From: Ectothiorhodospira mobilis | GTDB lineage: Bacteria > Pseudomonadota > Gammaproteobacteria > Ectothiorhodospirales > Ectothiorhodospiraceae | Direction: 5' to 3' | Length of the DNA stretch: 64,000 nucleotides | Assembly: GCF_016584115.1 (NCBI RefSeq) | Contig: NZ_NRSK01000001.1 | Location: forward strand, 167,385 to 231,384 | In this document: piece by piece, positions 8,972 through 19,762 of the stretch | How the letters are laid out: each line of letters opens with the position of its first letter | Numbering within the stretch: the first letter of the stretch is position 1 | Notes under the pieces: generated by a model | The model's input: only the letters and a program-made list of their open reading frames with translations | What the model was told of the DNA's origin: nothing | Databases searched by the model: none | Translations under genes and position numbers: made by a program

Positions 8972-11900
8972 ATGGCATCCAAGCCCACGTCTGCAGTCGA
9001 TACAACCCCCATCCGGGTGGTCATCGTCACCATGGACACCCATCTGGCCAGTGCCACGGAGCGGGCTCGGGCCACGCTCCAGCGCCAGCTGCCGGGGCTG
9101 GAGCTCTCGCTCCACGCCGCATCGGAATGGGCCGGGGACGCCGAGGCCCTGGAGCGATGCCGCGCCGACGTGGCGGCCGCCGACATCCTCGTGGTCACCA
9201 TGCTCTTCCTGGAGGACCAGTATCAGCAGATCCTCGAGGACCTGAAGGCGCGCCGGGACGACTGCGACGCCCTCATCTGCGCCATGTCCGCCGGCGACGT
9301 CACCAAGCTGACGCGCATGGGCCAGTTCGACATGTCCAAGCCCAGCAGCGGTCCCATGGCCCTGCTCAAGAAGCTTCGTGGCCAGCAGAAGGAGGGGGAC
9401 AGCCCCGCCAGCGCCGGCGCCCAGCAGATGAAGATGCTGCGCCGCATCCCCCAGCTGCTGCGCTTCATCCCGGGTACCGCCCAGGACGTGCGCGCCTACT
9501 TCCTCACCCTCCAGTACTGGCTCGGCGGGTCCGAGGAGAACATGACCAACATGATCCGCTTCCTGGTGGACCGCTATGCCGACGGCCCCCGCCGCGGCCT
9601 GCGGGGAAGTCTGGAGGTGGCCCCGCCGGTGGAGTATCCCGAGGTGGGGGTCTACCACCCGGACATGACGCCGCGGCTCTCGGCGGATCTGCAGGATCTG
9701 CCGCGCCGTGGCAAGGGGGGGCAGGGACGCGTCGGCCTGCTGCTGCTGCGCTCCTACGTCCTTGCGGGCAACGCCGGTCACTACGATCCGGTGATCCGCG
9801 GCCTGGAGGAGGCCGGGCTTGAGGTGATCCCCGCCTTCGCCGCCGGCCTGGACGCCCGCCCCGCCATCGAGGCCTTCTTCATGGAGGACGGTCGCCCCAC
9901 GGTGGACGCCGTGGTCTCCCTCACCGGCTTCTCCCTGGTGGGCGGACCGGCCTATAACGACGCCCGCGCCGCCGAGGAGATCCTGACCCGCCTCGATGTG
10001 CCCTATATCGCGGCCCACCCGGTGGAATTCCAGACCCTGGACCAGTGGGGGCGGTCCGAGCGGGGTCTGTTGCCGGTGGAGAGCACCATCATGGTGGCCA
10101 TCCCGGAACTGGACGGCAGCATCGCCCCCATGGTCTTCGGTGGACGCCCGGGGCCGGCCGGCAGCGTCTGCGAGGGCTGCGAACTGGGCTGTACCTTCAG
10201 CGGCAGCGACAACACCCAGGACATGTTCACCTGCCGCGAGCGGGCGCGGATGCTGGTCTCCCGGGTGCGCCGTCTGGTGGAACTGCGCCGGGCCGAGCGG
10301 GCCGAGCGCAAGGTGGCGGTGGTGCTGTTCAACTACCCGCCCAATGCCGGCAACACCGGTACGGCCGCCTATCTGGGGGTCTTCGAGTCCCTGTACAACA
10401 CCCTGCGGGAGATGCAGGCCGCGGGCTACCATGTGGAGCTGCCCGAAAGCGCCGATGCCCTGCGGGAGGAGATCATCAACGGTAACCGGGAGCAGTACGG
10501 CGCCGATGCCAACGTGCATACCCTCATCCCCGCCGAGGACCACGTGCGCCGCGAGAAGCACCTCAAGGAGATCGAGGCCCAGTGGGGCCCGGCCCCGGGC
10601 AAGGTGCTCACCAACGGCAGTTCCCTCTTCGTCATGGGGCGGCAGTACGGCAATGTCCTGGTGGCGGTGCAGCCCTCCTTCGGCTATGAGGGCGATCCCA
10701 TGCGCCTGCTCTTCGAGCACGGCTTTGCCCCCACCCATGCCTTCTCCGCCTTCTACCGCTATCTGCGGGAGGACTTCGCCGCCCATGCCGTGCTCCATTT
10801 CGGCACCCATGGGGCCCTGGAGTTCATGCCGGGCAAGCAGGTGGGCATGTCCGGCGCCTGCTGGCCCGACCGCCTCATCGGCGATCTGCCCAACCTGTAC
10901 CTCTATGCCTCCAACAACCCCTCGGAGGGGGCCCTGGCCAAGCGCCGTTCCGCCGCCACGCTCGTCAGCTACCTGACCCCGCCGGTGGCCCATGCCGGGC
11001 TCTATCGCGGCCTGGTGGATCTCAAGAGCTCCATCGACCGCTGGCGCGGGCTGGAACCGGATCGCGAGCACGAGCGCGCCGAACTGGCGGAGCTGATCCA
11101 GTCCCAGGCGGCGGAGCTGGAACTGGCCCCCGCCGAACCCCTATGGGACGTGGACAGCGGCGAGGCCGAGGAGCAGGTGCGCCGCCTGGGTGAGTCCGTG
11201 CTGGAGCTGGAATACACCCTCATCCCCCATGGCCTGCATGTGGTGGGCACCCCGCCGGACGAGGAGGAGCGCGTCGACATGCTGGTGGCCATGGCCGATG
11301 CCGGCCAGTCCATGCGTCTGGAGCGGGAGGTGGTGCAGACCCTGGTGCAGACCGGAGAGCTGGAACCGGCCCTGGAACAGGCAGGGCTGGAGGACACCGA
11401 GGAGAACCGGGAGCGCCTGCAGCAACTGCTGCGGGCCAACGAACTCATGTCCCGGGACCACGAGATCGACGGCGTCCTGCGGGCCCTGGACGGGCGCTTC
11501 ATCCGTCCCGCGCCGGGGGGGGATGTCATGCGCCAGCCGGACGTGCTGCCCACCGGGCGCAACCTGCACGGCTTCGATCCCTTCCGCATCCCCAGCGCCT
11601 TCGCCCTCAAGGATGGCGCGCAGCAGGCGGAGCGGCTCATCGCCCGCCATCAGCAGGAGGGCAACGGCCTGCCCGAGTCGGTGGCCATGGTCCTCTGGGG
11701 CAGTGACAACCTCAAGACCGAGGGCAGCCAGATCGGCCAGGCCCTGGCCCTGGTGGGGGCCCGCCCGCGGTTTGACAACTACGGCCGTCTGGCCGGCGCG
11801 GAGCTCATCCCCCTGGAGGAGCTGGGCCGCCCCCGCATCGACGTGGTGCTCACCCTCTCGGGCATCTTCCGCGACCTGCTGCCGCTGCAGATCAAGCTCC

Positions 11901-12754
11901 TGGCGGAGGCCACCTACCTGGCGGCGGCCGCCGAGGACGAGCCCCTGGAGCAGAACTTCGTGCGCGCCCACGCCCTGGCCTATCAGAAGGCCCACGGCTG
12001 CGACCTGGAAACGGCGGCGCTGCGGGTCTATGGCAATGCCGACGGGGCCTACGGCTCCAACGTCAACAGCCTGGTGGAGAACGGGCGCTGGGACGACGAG
12101 GACGAACTGGGCAACACCTACACCCAGCGCAAGGGGTTTGCCTACGGCCGCAACGGCCGGCCCAGCAAACAGGATGCCCTGCTCAAGACCATGCTGGCGG
12201 ACGTGCAGCTCACCTACCAGAACCTGGACTCCGTGGAGCTGGGGGTGACCACCATCGACAACTACTTCGACACCCTCGGGGGCATCAGCCGCGCCGTGCG
12301 CCAGGCCCGGGGCGGCAAGGACACCCCGGTGTACATCGGCGACCAGACCAAGGGCGACGGCACCGTGCGCACCCTGTCGGAACAGGTGTCCCTGGAGACC
12401 CGCACCCGCATGCTCAACCCCAAGTGGTACGAGGGGGCCCTGAAGCACGGCTACGAGGGGGTGCGGCAGATCGAGGTGCACATCACCAACACCATGGGCT
12501 GGTCCGCCACCACCGGCCAGGTGCAGCCCTGGGTCTACCAGAAGCTCTCCGAGACCTTCGTGCTGGACCCGGAGATGCGCGAGCGGCTGGCCAAGCTCAA
12601 CCCCACGGCCTCGGCCAAGATGGCCAACCGCCTGCTGGAGGCCTCCGACCGCAACTACTGGCATCCGGACGAGGAGACCCTGGAGGCCCTGCGCCGGGCC
12701 GGCGAGGAGCTGGAGGACCGTCTGGAGGGTATCGAGGAGTCCCCGGCGGCCTGA
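8972..12754 (+). CDS. bchH: Magnesium chelatase subunit H (Mg-protoporphyrin IX chelatase)
   Basis: The 1260-residue porphyrin-binding catalytic subunit of Mg-chelatase, which inserts Mg2+ into protoporphyrin IX in the first committed step of bacteriochlorophyll synthesis, with the AAA+ subunits BchI and BchD. The N-terminal domain (about residues 12-170) matches the BchH-specific leader domain, and the remainder is the CobN/Mg-chelatase fold. Recognisable blocks include FNYPPNAGNTGTAAYL, HFGTHGALEFMPGKQ, GADGAYGSNVNSL-like NADGAYGSNVNSLVE and ITNTMGWSATTGQV. The length is usual for BchH. No other bch, puf or crt genes are in view, so the gene is detached from the photosynthesis cluster. There is no strong ribosome-binding site; a PpsR-type operator overlaps its promoter. 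Confidence 0.95.
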   Translation: MASKPTSAVDTTPIRVVIVTMDTHLASATERARATLQRQLPGLELSLHAASEWAGDAEALERCRADVAAADILVVTMLFLEDQYQQILEDLKARRDDCDALICAMSAGDVTKLTRMGQFDMSKPSSGPMALLKKLRGQQKEGDSPASAGAQQMKMLRRIPQLLRFIPGTAQDVRAYFLTLQYWLGGSEENMTNMIRFLVDRYADGPRRGLRGSLEVAPPVEYPEVGVYHPDMTPRLSADLQDLPRRGKGGQGRVGLLLLRSYVLAGNAGHYDPVIRGLEEAGLEVIPAFAAGLDARPAIEAFFMEDGRPTVDAVVSLTGFSLVGGPAYNDARAAEEILTRLDVPYIAAHPVEFQTLDQWGRSERGLLPVESTIMVAIPELDGSIAPMVFGGRPGPAGSVCEGCELGCTFSGSDNTQDMFTCRERARMLVSRVRRLVELRRAERAERKVAVVLFNYPPNAGNTGTAAYLGVFESLYNTLREMQAAGYHVELPESADALREEIINGNREQYGADANVHTLIPAEDHVRREKHLKEIEAQWGPAPGKVLTNGSSLFVMGRQYGNVLVAVQPSFGYEGDPMRLLFEHGFAPTHAFSAFYRYLREDFAAHAVLHFGTHGALEFMPGKQVGMSGACWPDRLIGDLPNLYLYASNNPSEGALAKRRSAATLVSYLTPPVAHAGLYRGLVDLKSSIDRWRGLEPDREHERAELAELIQSQAAELELAPAEPLWDVDSGEAEEQVRRLGESVLELEYTLIPHGLHVVGTPPDEEERVDMLVAMADAGQSMRLEREVVQTLVQTGELEPALEQAGLEDTEENRERLQQLLRANELMSRDHEIDGVLRALDGRFIRPAPGGDVMRQPDVLPTGRNLHGFDPFRIPSAFALKDGAQQAERLIARHQQEGNGLPESVAMVLWGSDNLKTEGSQIGQALALVGARPRFDNYGRLAGAELIPLEELGRPRIDVVLTLSGIFRDLLPLQIKLLAEATYLAAAAEDEPLEQNFVRAHALAYQKAHGCDLETAALRVYGNADGAYGSNVNSLVENGRWDDEDELGNTYTQRKGFAYGRNGRPSKQDALLKTMLADVQLTYQNLDSVELGVTTIDNYFDTLGGISRAVRQARGGKDTPVYIGDQTKGDGTVRTLSEQVSLETRTRMLNPKWYEGALKHGYEGVRQIEVHITNTMGWSATTGQVQPWVYQKLSETFVLDPEMRERLAKLNPTASAKMANRLLEASDRNYWHPDEETLEALRRAGEELEDRLEGIEESPAA

Positions 12755-12793
12755 GGGCCGCCCCGGGGAAAGGGAGAGGTATCCGGCGGGTGG

Positions 12794-12814
12794 ACCCGGG
12801 CGAGGCGCCCGGGT
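12794..12814. terminator. Hairpin between bchH and nspC
   Basis: ACCCGGGCG and CGCCCGGGT form a perfect 9-bp stem around an AGG loop between two convergent genes. There is no T-tract on either strand, so intrinsic termination would be weak. Confidence 0.45.
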
Positions 12815-12817
12815 GCC

Positions 12818-13978
12818 CTAGCTCAGCCGGTGCATGTAGTCCTCGTAGCCGAAGGTCTTCACCACCCGTACCCGCCGCTCTTCGGCGTCCACCCGGCAGA
12901 GGGCCGGCAGGGGCATGCCGTTGAAGGTGGTGGTCTTCACCATGGTGTAGTGGGCCATGTCGGTGAACACCAGCCGTTGCCCGATGGAGAGGGGCTCGTC
13001 GAAGGCATAGGCCCCGATCATGTCCCCCGCCAGACAGGTCTGTCCCCCCAGGCGGTAGGTGTGGGGCTTCTCCCCGGGCCGGCCCGCGCCCACCACCTCC
13101 GGCCGGTAGGGCATCTCCAGCACGTCCGGCATGTGGGCGGTGGCCGAGGTGTCCAGGATGGCGATGGGCCCCTCGTTGTCCACGATGTCCAGCACCGTGC
13201 ACACGAGAAAGCCCGCGTTCAGGGCGATGGCCTCCCCGGGCTCCAGGTAGACCGTCAGGTGCGGGTGGCGGGCGCGGAACCCGCGCACGATGCGCACCAG
13301 ACGGTCCACGTCGTAGTCCTCCCGCGTGATGTGGTGCCCGCCGCCGAAGTTCACCCAGCCCATGGCCGGAAGCAGGTGGCCGAACCGGGTCTCGAAGGCC
13401 GCCAGGGTGCGTTCCAGGGCGTCGCTGTTCTGCTCACACAGGGTGTGGAAATGCAGCCCCTCCAGTCCCGTGAGGTCCACCCCCTCCAGGTCCCGGATGC
13501 GGGTGCCCAGGCGCGAACCCGGGGTGCAGGGGTCATAGAGGGGCACCGCCCCTTCGGAATGCTCCGGGTTCACCCGCAGCCCCGGGGAGACCCGGCGGGC
13601 CGCCCCGGCCACCCGCTCGCGAAAGCGCAGCCACTGCCCGGGGGAGTTGAAACTGATGTGGTCGGCGTGGCGCAGCACCTCCGTCATCTCCGCGTCGGAG
13701 AAGGCGGGGTTGAAGCAGTGCACCTCGCCGCCGAACTGCTCGGCCCCCAGCCGGGCCTCGTGCTGGCCGCTGGCGGTGGTGCCGTCCAGATAGCGGCGCA
13801 GCAGCGGGAAGGTGTCCCACATGGCGAACCCCTTCAGGGCCAGCAGGATGCGCGCCCCGCTGTCCTGGCGCACCCGGGCGAGGCGCTCCAGGTTGCGGAT
13901 CAGCAGGGCATCATCCACCACGAAGGCGGGGGAGGGGCAGTCCTGGATCGCGAAATCCGGTGTGGCGGGCATGGCCAT
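12818..13978 (-). CDS. nspC: Carboxynorspermidine/carboxyspermidine decarboxylase
   Basis: A 386-residue fold-III PLP enzyme that removes the carboxyl group from carboxy(nor)spermidine to give (nor)spermidine. The PLP lysine lies in LLALKGFAMW. Other NspC blocks are SGQHEARLGAEQFGGEVHC, LRVNPEHSEG, LHFHTLCEQ and NFGGGHHITREDYD. The length matches the family. It follows the dehydrogenase gene by 7 bp and forms a two-gene operon with it, which fixes the pathway as the aspartate-semialdehyde-dependent alternative polyamine route instead of SpeD/SpeE. Two adjacent Met codons exist at the start; 13978 is used. Confidence 0.92.
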   Translation of the reverse strand: MAMPATPDFAIQDCPSPAFVVDDALLIRNLERLARVRQDSGARILLALKGFAMWDTFPLLRRYLDGTTASGQHEARLGAEQFGGEVHCFNPAFSDAEMTEVLRHADHISFNSPGQWLRFRERVAGAARRVSPGLRVNPEHSEGAVPLYDPCTPGSRLGTRIRDLEGVDLTGLEGLHFHTLCEQNSDALERTLAAFETRFGHLLPAMGWVNFGGGHHITREDYDVDRLVRIVRGFRARHPHLTVYLEPGEAIALNAGFLVCTVLDIVDNEGPIAILDTSATAHMPDVLEMPYRPEVVGAGRPGEKPHTYRLGGQTCLAGDMIGAYAFDEPLSIGQRLVFTDMAHYTMVKTTTFNGMPLPALCRVDAEERRVRVVKTFGYEDYMHRLS

Positions 13979-13985
13979 GATGGCT

Positions 13986-15185
<1,200 letters not shown>

Positions 15186-15335
15186 AGGCCTCGATACTGG
15201 GGTTTGGGGTCAGTGATGATCCGTGGGCGGCTCCGGGGATGCCCCATTGTGCGCATCAGGGTGCACCCGGGAGATGAAAAAATCATGAAACAGGGCTGCC
15301 CGCGGCGGGGATGATGCCCCCTGAGAGGTCCGGTA

Positions 15336-16040
15336 TCAAGCCCTCTCCACACTGAAGGTGATGGCGTAGCGCCGGCTCTTGCCAAAGACCAGGGCCATGC
15401 GGCCCTGGCCGCCGGTATCCAGGCCCAGGTCCGCGGCCCGGTGCAGGCCCCGGGCCCGGTGCAGCCGCCTCAGGGAGGTCTCGATGCTGCCCTTGTGGCG
15501 GCGGATGTACAGGGCCAGGTCCGGGCGGACCACGGCCTGGATGTCGTGCTCCTGCTGGCGTACCGCCAGCTGCGTGCAGGCCGGTCCCAGTTCCTTCTGC
15601 GGAAGTCCGAACAGGCGCTCCAGGATGCGCTGCATGCCGTCCTCCGGGGGTTCCCCCAGATAGAGGTTCCACAGGAAGCGGCCGATGCCGTAGTCATCGC
15701 TCCACCACCCGGTCTCCGGGTTGCGCACATGCAATCCCACGGGCACCAGACGGTAGGCGCCCAGTCCCGGATCGTCGGTCAGGATGTCAAAGCTCACCTG
15801 TCGACATCCCAGGTGCCTTCGGGCACCCTTCACCATGAGCGCCGCGTTCCTGGGGGTGAGCAGTTTGAGGGCCATGCGGTCCCGGGGCTGCATGGCCCGC
15901 CCGCGCTGGTGCTGGATGTCCTGGATCACCTCCAGGGCGCAGCGGGTGATGAGACGCTGATCGCGCACCACCCGATCCCGGGCGGTGCCGTGCGGCGGGT
16001 GTTCGTCCTCGGTGTCGTGGGGATGCATGCTGTCCATCAT
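15336..16040 (-). CDS. Hypothetical protein, 234 residues
   Basis: I do not recognise a family. The protein is soluble, rich in Arg and His, with no signal peptide or membrane helix. An N-terminal helical region (about residues 20-85) is followed by a mixed segment containing VGLHVRNPETGWWSDDYGIGR and an Arg-rich C-terminal third ending in a beta-like AITFSVERA. The start is unsettled because Met codons occur at residues 1, 2 and 5. It lies upstream of the polyamine operon on the same strand with about 150 bp between them, and is divergent from the HDOD gene. Codon pattern looks like its neighbours, so it is likely a real gene. Confidence 0.6.
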   Translation of the reverse strand: MMDSMHPHDTEDEHPPHGTARDRVVRDQRLITRCALEVIQDIQHQRGRAMQPRDRMALKLLTPRNAALMVKGARRHLGCRQVSFDILTDDPGLGAYRLVPVGLHVRNPETGWWSDDYGIGRFLWNLYLGEPPEDGMQRILERLFGLPQKELGPACTQLAVRQQEHDIQAVVRPDLALYIRRHKGSIETSLRRLHRARGLHRAADLGLDTGGQGRMALVFGKSRRYAITFSVERA

Positions 16041-16259
16041 GACTCAAGGGGGTGCGGGCGGTCCAAAGGGCATGCCGGGGAAAGGTCCCGCGATGCAGTT
16101 CCGGGGACATACAAGCAGGAACCGGGCCATCGATCCCTTGGGCGTCCCCCCCGGTGCCGCGCGGGCAGGACGGGATGGTAGTGACGGATCCTTGACGCCC
16201 CCGGGGAGGTTTCCCCCGGTTTTCCGGCACTGCCCGTCCACGGCCCGAGAGGAAGGCCC

Positions 16260-17099
16260 ATGCACGCAACGCAGCCCACACCACAGGAGAGCGCCGTTCT
16301 TGAGCGGCTCGCCATCCCGCCGCAACCGGAAGTGCTGCGCCGTATCGCACAGGAGGCCCGCCGCGAGGAGGTGGATCTGTCCCGGGTGGCGGAGTGGATC
16401 GCCGCTGATGCCGGCCTGGCGGGCGGTCTGCTGTGGGTGGTCAATTCCCCGCTGTTCCGCCGCCGCCGGGAGATCAGTGCCATACGGGACGCGGTCCTGC
16501 TCCTGGGGTTTGAGCGTACCCGGGCGGTGGTGCGCACCGTGGCCCTGCGCAATGCCCTGTCCCATCTCCCGGAGATGGGGGGCTTCTGGAAGACCGGCGT
16601 GCGCGTGGGGGAGACCTGCGCCAGGGCCGTGCGCAGCCTGCGCCGCCCGGAGCTGGTGGACGATGCCTATCTGCTGGGGCTCTTCCATCTGGTGGGGGTG
16701 CCGGCCCTGCGGGGGGTCTTCGGGGAGGCCTACGGGCCCCTGCTGCGGGAGGCGGCGGTACACGGCTGGTCCGGTGTACTGCAAAAGGAGCAGGCGGCCT
16801 TCGGGGTTCACCATGCCCGCATCGCCGCCCTGGTGACGCGGCAATGGCATGTCCCGGCGGCGGTGAGTACGGCCATCGAGGGACAGTACCGGGTGGCTCA
16901 CCTGGAGACCCTGGGCCATACCGATGCCCCCGATCTGGTGGTGGCCCTGAAGCTGGCCCTGCGGGCCCTGGCGGCGGAGGACAATACCCGCCTCACCTGT
17001 AGCGAGTGGGAACGGCTCACCGAACCCCTGGCGGATTACCTGGGCCTGGCGGATGCATCGGCCCTGGAGGCCCAGGTGGACGGGATCGCCGTGGATTGA
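16260..17099 (+). CDS. HDOD-domain signalling protein
   Basis: A 279-residue protein consisting essentially of one HDOD domain, a catalytically degenerate relative of HD phosphohydrolases. Typical blocks are EVDLSRVAEWIAADAGLAGGLL, VNSPLFRRRREISAIRDAVLLLG (classic HDOD helix pair) and the LLGLFHLVGVPAL segment where HD enzymes carry metal-binding His-Asp. HDOD proteins act in two-component and c-di-GMP networks, often as output partners. Immediately downstream are a hybrid kinase and an EAL phosphodiesterase, which fits this. A GAGGAA ribosome-binding site sits 5 bp before the ATG. Confidence 0.85.
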   Translation: MHATQPTPQESAVLERLAIPPQPEVLRRIAQEARREEVDLSRVAEWIAADAGLAGGLLWVVNSPLFRRRREISAIRDAVLLLGFERTRAVVRTVALRNALSHLPEMGGFWKTGVRVGETCARAVRSLRRPELVDDAYLLGLFHLVGVPALRGVFGEAYGPLLREAAVHGWSGVLQKEQAAFGVHHARIAALVTRQWHVPAAVSTAIEGQYRVAHLETLGHTDAPDLVVALKLALRALAAEDNTRLTCSEWERLTEPLADYLGLADASALEAQVDGIAVD

Positions 17100-17154
17100 T
17101 CCGGCTCCCGGCGGATGGTGGATCCGTGCGGGGGGTTGTCTCCCGGGGGTGGCT

Positions 17155-17168
17155 TTGATCATGATCAA
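17155..17168 (+). promoter_or_regulatory. Perfect FNR/DNR box upstream of the hybrid kinase
   Basis: TTGAT-CATG-ATCAA is an exact match to the consensus shared by FNR/Anr and DNR. Its centre (17161/17162) lies about 76 bp before the kinase ATG at 17237, leaving room for a class II promoter with a start near 17203. A weak GATACA at 17193 is a possible -10. The regulator could be an oxygen-sensing FNR or the DNR encoded at 34806-35471. Confidence 0.7.
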
Positions 17169-17236
17169 GGCGCGGGGTGGTTGCCGCCAATGGATACATG
17201 CCGTCCCGGGTCCTGGGTCCCGGGGCAGGGGATGAG

Positions 17237-19762
17237 ATGGAAAGCTCGCGCACAGCGCAATTGTGGGAGGAGCTCCGGGACCGCTTCCCGGACCTGGCCG
17301 CCCACCTGGCCCGGACGGGGGGGCTGGATACTGGGCAGGTCCTGTCCCTGTGGGAGGCAGTGCGTCATCAGCGGGAGGGCCTGGAGCCGCTGCTGGCCCA
17401 TATGCCCGGGGTCACCTACCGCTGTGTCCTGGACCCCCACTGGACCATGCGCCTGATGACGGCCAACGCCAGGGAGCTCACCGGCCATCCGGCGAAGGAC
17501 TTCATCGACAACCGCGTGCTCAGCTACGCCAGTATCATCCACGAGGCGGATCGGACCCGGGTGCAGGAGGCGATTCAGGCGGCGGTGGCATCGGGACAGG
17601 GCTGGGATCTGGAATACCGCATCCGCCACCGGGATGGCGGCATCCGCTGGGTTCAGGAACGGGGTACCGCTGCGGGCATGGAGGAGGACGGCCTGCCCCT
17701 CCTGGACGGTTACGTGCTGGACATCACCCGCCACAAGGAGGCGGAGGCACAACTGGAACAGGCCCGCGCCGGGGCGGAGTCGGCGGACCGGGCTAAGAGC
17801 GCCTTCCTGGCCACCATGAGCCACGAGATCCGCACCCCCATGAACGGGGTCATCGGCATGCTGGACGTGCTGGCGGCGGACCGCCTGGACGAGGACCAGC
17901 GGGAGGTGGTGGCCACCGCCCGGGAATCCGCCTTTTCCCTGTTGCGTCTCATCGACGACATCCTGGATTTCTCCCGGGTGGAGTCCGGTCGCCTGGAACT
18001 GGAACACGTTCCGGTGGCGGTGGTGGAACTGACCGAAGGGGTCTGCGTCTCCATGGCCGCGGTGGCGGCCAAGCAGGCCGTGGATCTGGAACTGACGGTG
18101 GCCCCGGAGGTGCCCGACCGGATCTGGTCCGATCCCGTGCGTCTGCGCCAGGTCCTGTACAACCTAGTGGGCAATGCCGTGAAGTTCAGTGCCCGCCGGG
18201 AAGGGGAACGGGGGCGGGTGAAGGTGACCCTGGAAACGGACCAGGGCGGGGACGGCGGGCCCCGGCTGGTGCTCTCGGTGCGGGATGACGGCATCGGCAT
18301 GGACCCCGAGGGGGTGCGCCGCCTGTTCTCCATGTTCACCCAGGCCGATGCCTCCACCACCCGCCGCTATGGGGGCTCGGGTCTGGGGCTGGCCATCTGC
18401 GAACGGCTGGTGCGGCTCATGGACGGGGAGATCCAGGTGAAGACCGCCCCGGGGGCGGGGGCCGAGTTCCGGGTGGGGCTGCCCCTGGAGGTGGTGACCC
18501 GGGATGGCGACGCCCATGGCAGCGCACCGCTGCAGGGCGTGGAATGCCTGCTCCATTTCCCCGGCGAAACCGCCCTGGCGGAGAAGCGTGCGGTCCTGGC
18601 CCGGGCCGGGGCGACGGTGCGGGTGATCCCCGATCTGGCCGCCCTGGAGACCCTGCCGCCTCCGGGCGGGGTGCGTGTCCTGGTGCAGCACCTGGATCCG
18701 GGCGGGTCCTGTGCACCCCATCCCCCCATGCCCGCAGCGGGGGGGATCGGGGGGCGGGTCCTGATCGTGCCCGGCAGGGGCCTGTACGTGCAGGGTGTGG
18801 GGGTGAGGCTGACCCTGAAGGAGGGGGCCATCCCACGGCGCAGGACCCTGCTGCGGGCGGTGACCCTGCTGGCGGGGCGCTCGGCGGAGGGTCAGGGTTT
18901 CAGCGATGCCCTGGAGATGCGCCGGCCGGTGATCCCCGACCGGGCCCAGGCCCGCCGCGAGGGACGCCTGGTGCTGGTGGTGGAGGACGACCGCATCAAC
19001 CAGAGCGTGCTCCTGCGGCAACTGGCCATGCTGGGCTATGCCGCCGAGGTGGCGGCGGACGGGGAGGCGGCCCTGCGGCTCTGGTCCCCGGACCGCTTCG
19101 CCGCGGTCCTGTCCGACCTGCACATGCCGGGCATGGAGGGCTGGGCCCTGGTGAACGCCATCCGCGAACGCGAGGCCAGGGGGGGGCATGCCCGCACCCC
19201 GATCCTCATGACCACCGCCGATGCCCGTGTCCCCAGTCTCTGGACCAGCGGCGAGCACGATATCGACGGCTATCTGCGCAAGCCCATCACCCTGCGTCAG
19301 CTGCACGATGCACTGAAACGGCATGTCGCTCCTGTGGGGGATGAACATCCCCCGGAATTGCCTTCGGCGGGGCCGGAGCCGCCCGCCCCCCGCGGGGCGG
19401 GTCTGGATCTGGAGGTGCTGCGTGCGGTGGTGGGCAGCGATCCGGACGCCCTGCAGGAATTCATCCAACTGTTCAGGGGCACCTGCCGCGAGCGCCTGGA
19501 GCGGCTCCGCGCGGCCCTGGAGCAGGGGGATACCCGCACCCTCACCGCCACTGCCCACCAGTTCAAATCGGCGGCCCGTTCCGTGGGGGCGGCGCGCATC
19601 GCCGATCTGTGCGCACGCATGGAGTCCCTGGAGGAGGGGAGCGATGGCACTGTCCTGGAACGGCAGCTCCGGGAACTGGGCCGGGCCGTGCGCGATCTGG
19701 AGCAGTGGATCGATGATCATCCCCATGGAACCGGCCCCCGAGGCCAGAAGGAGTCCCCCTGA
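17237..19762 (+). CDS. PAS-containing hybrid sensor histidine kinase with REC and HPt domains
   Basis: An 841-residue soluble hybrid kinase. Domain order: N-terminal helix region; PAS domain (about 55-165, including HPAKDFIDNR and EYRIRHRDGG); HisKA with phospho-acceptor His196 in MSHEIRTPMNG; HATPase with NLVGNAVKFS and DDGIGMD; a degenerate receiver-like stretch (about 435-555); a true REC with Asp627 in LSDLHMPG; and a C-terminal HPt with His774 in TAHQFKSAARS. This is a complete phosphorelay in one chain without membrane helices. The gene overlaps the REC-EAL gene by 1 nt (TGATG), so the two are a likely pair. GTG 17177 and ATG 17198 are alternative in-frame starts; 17237 follows a GGGG-rich ribosome-binding site and the FNR box. 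Confidence 0.9.
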   Translation: MESSRTAQLWEELRDRFPDLAAHLARTGGLDTGQVLSLWEAVRHQREGLEPLLAHMPGVTYRCVLDPHWTMRLMTANARELTGHPAKDFIDNRVLSYASIIHEADRTRVQEAIQAAVASGQGWDLEYRIRHRDGGIRWVQERGTAAGMEEDGLPLLDGYVLDITRHKEAEAQLEQARAGAESADRAKSAFLATMSHEIRTPMNGVIGMLDVLAADRLDEDQREVVATARESAFSLLRLIDDILDFSRVESGRLELEHVPVAVVELTEGVCVSMAAVAAKQAVDLELTVAPEVPDRIWSDPVRLRQVLYNLVGNAVKFSARREGERGRVKVTLETDQGGDGGPRLVLSVRDDGIGMDPEGVRRLFSMFTQADASTTRRYGGSGLGLAICERLVRLMDGEIQVKTAPGAGAEFRVGLPLEVVTRDGDAHGSAPLQGVECLLHFPGETALAEKRAVLARAGATVRVIPDLAALETLPPPGGVRVLVQHLDPGGSCAPHPPMPAAGGIGGRVLIVPGRGLYVQGVGVRLTLKEGAIPRRRTLLRAVTLLAGRSAEGQGFSDALEMRRPVIPDRAQARREGRLVLVVEDDRINQSVLLRQLAMLGYAAEVAADGEAALRLWSPDRFAAVLSDLHMPGMEGWALVNAIREREARGGHARTPILMTTADARVPSLWTSGEHDIDGYLRKPITLRQLHDALKRHVAPVGDEHPPELPSAGPEPPAPRGAGLDLEVLRAVVGSDPDALQEFIQLFRGTCRERLERLRAALEQGDTRTLTATAHQFKSAARSVGAARIADLCARMESLEEGSDGTVLERQLRELGRAVRDLEQWIDDHPHGTGPRGQKESP

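Noticed and set aside
8768..11071. Long minus-strand frame opposite bchH
   Set aside because: Antisense shadow of bchH in GC-rich DNA; no ribosome-binding site and no family-like blocks.
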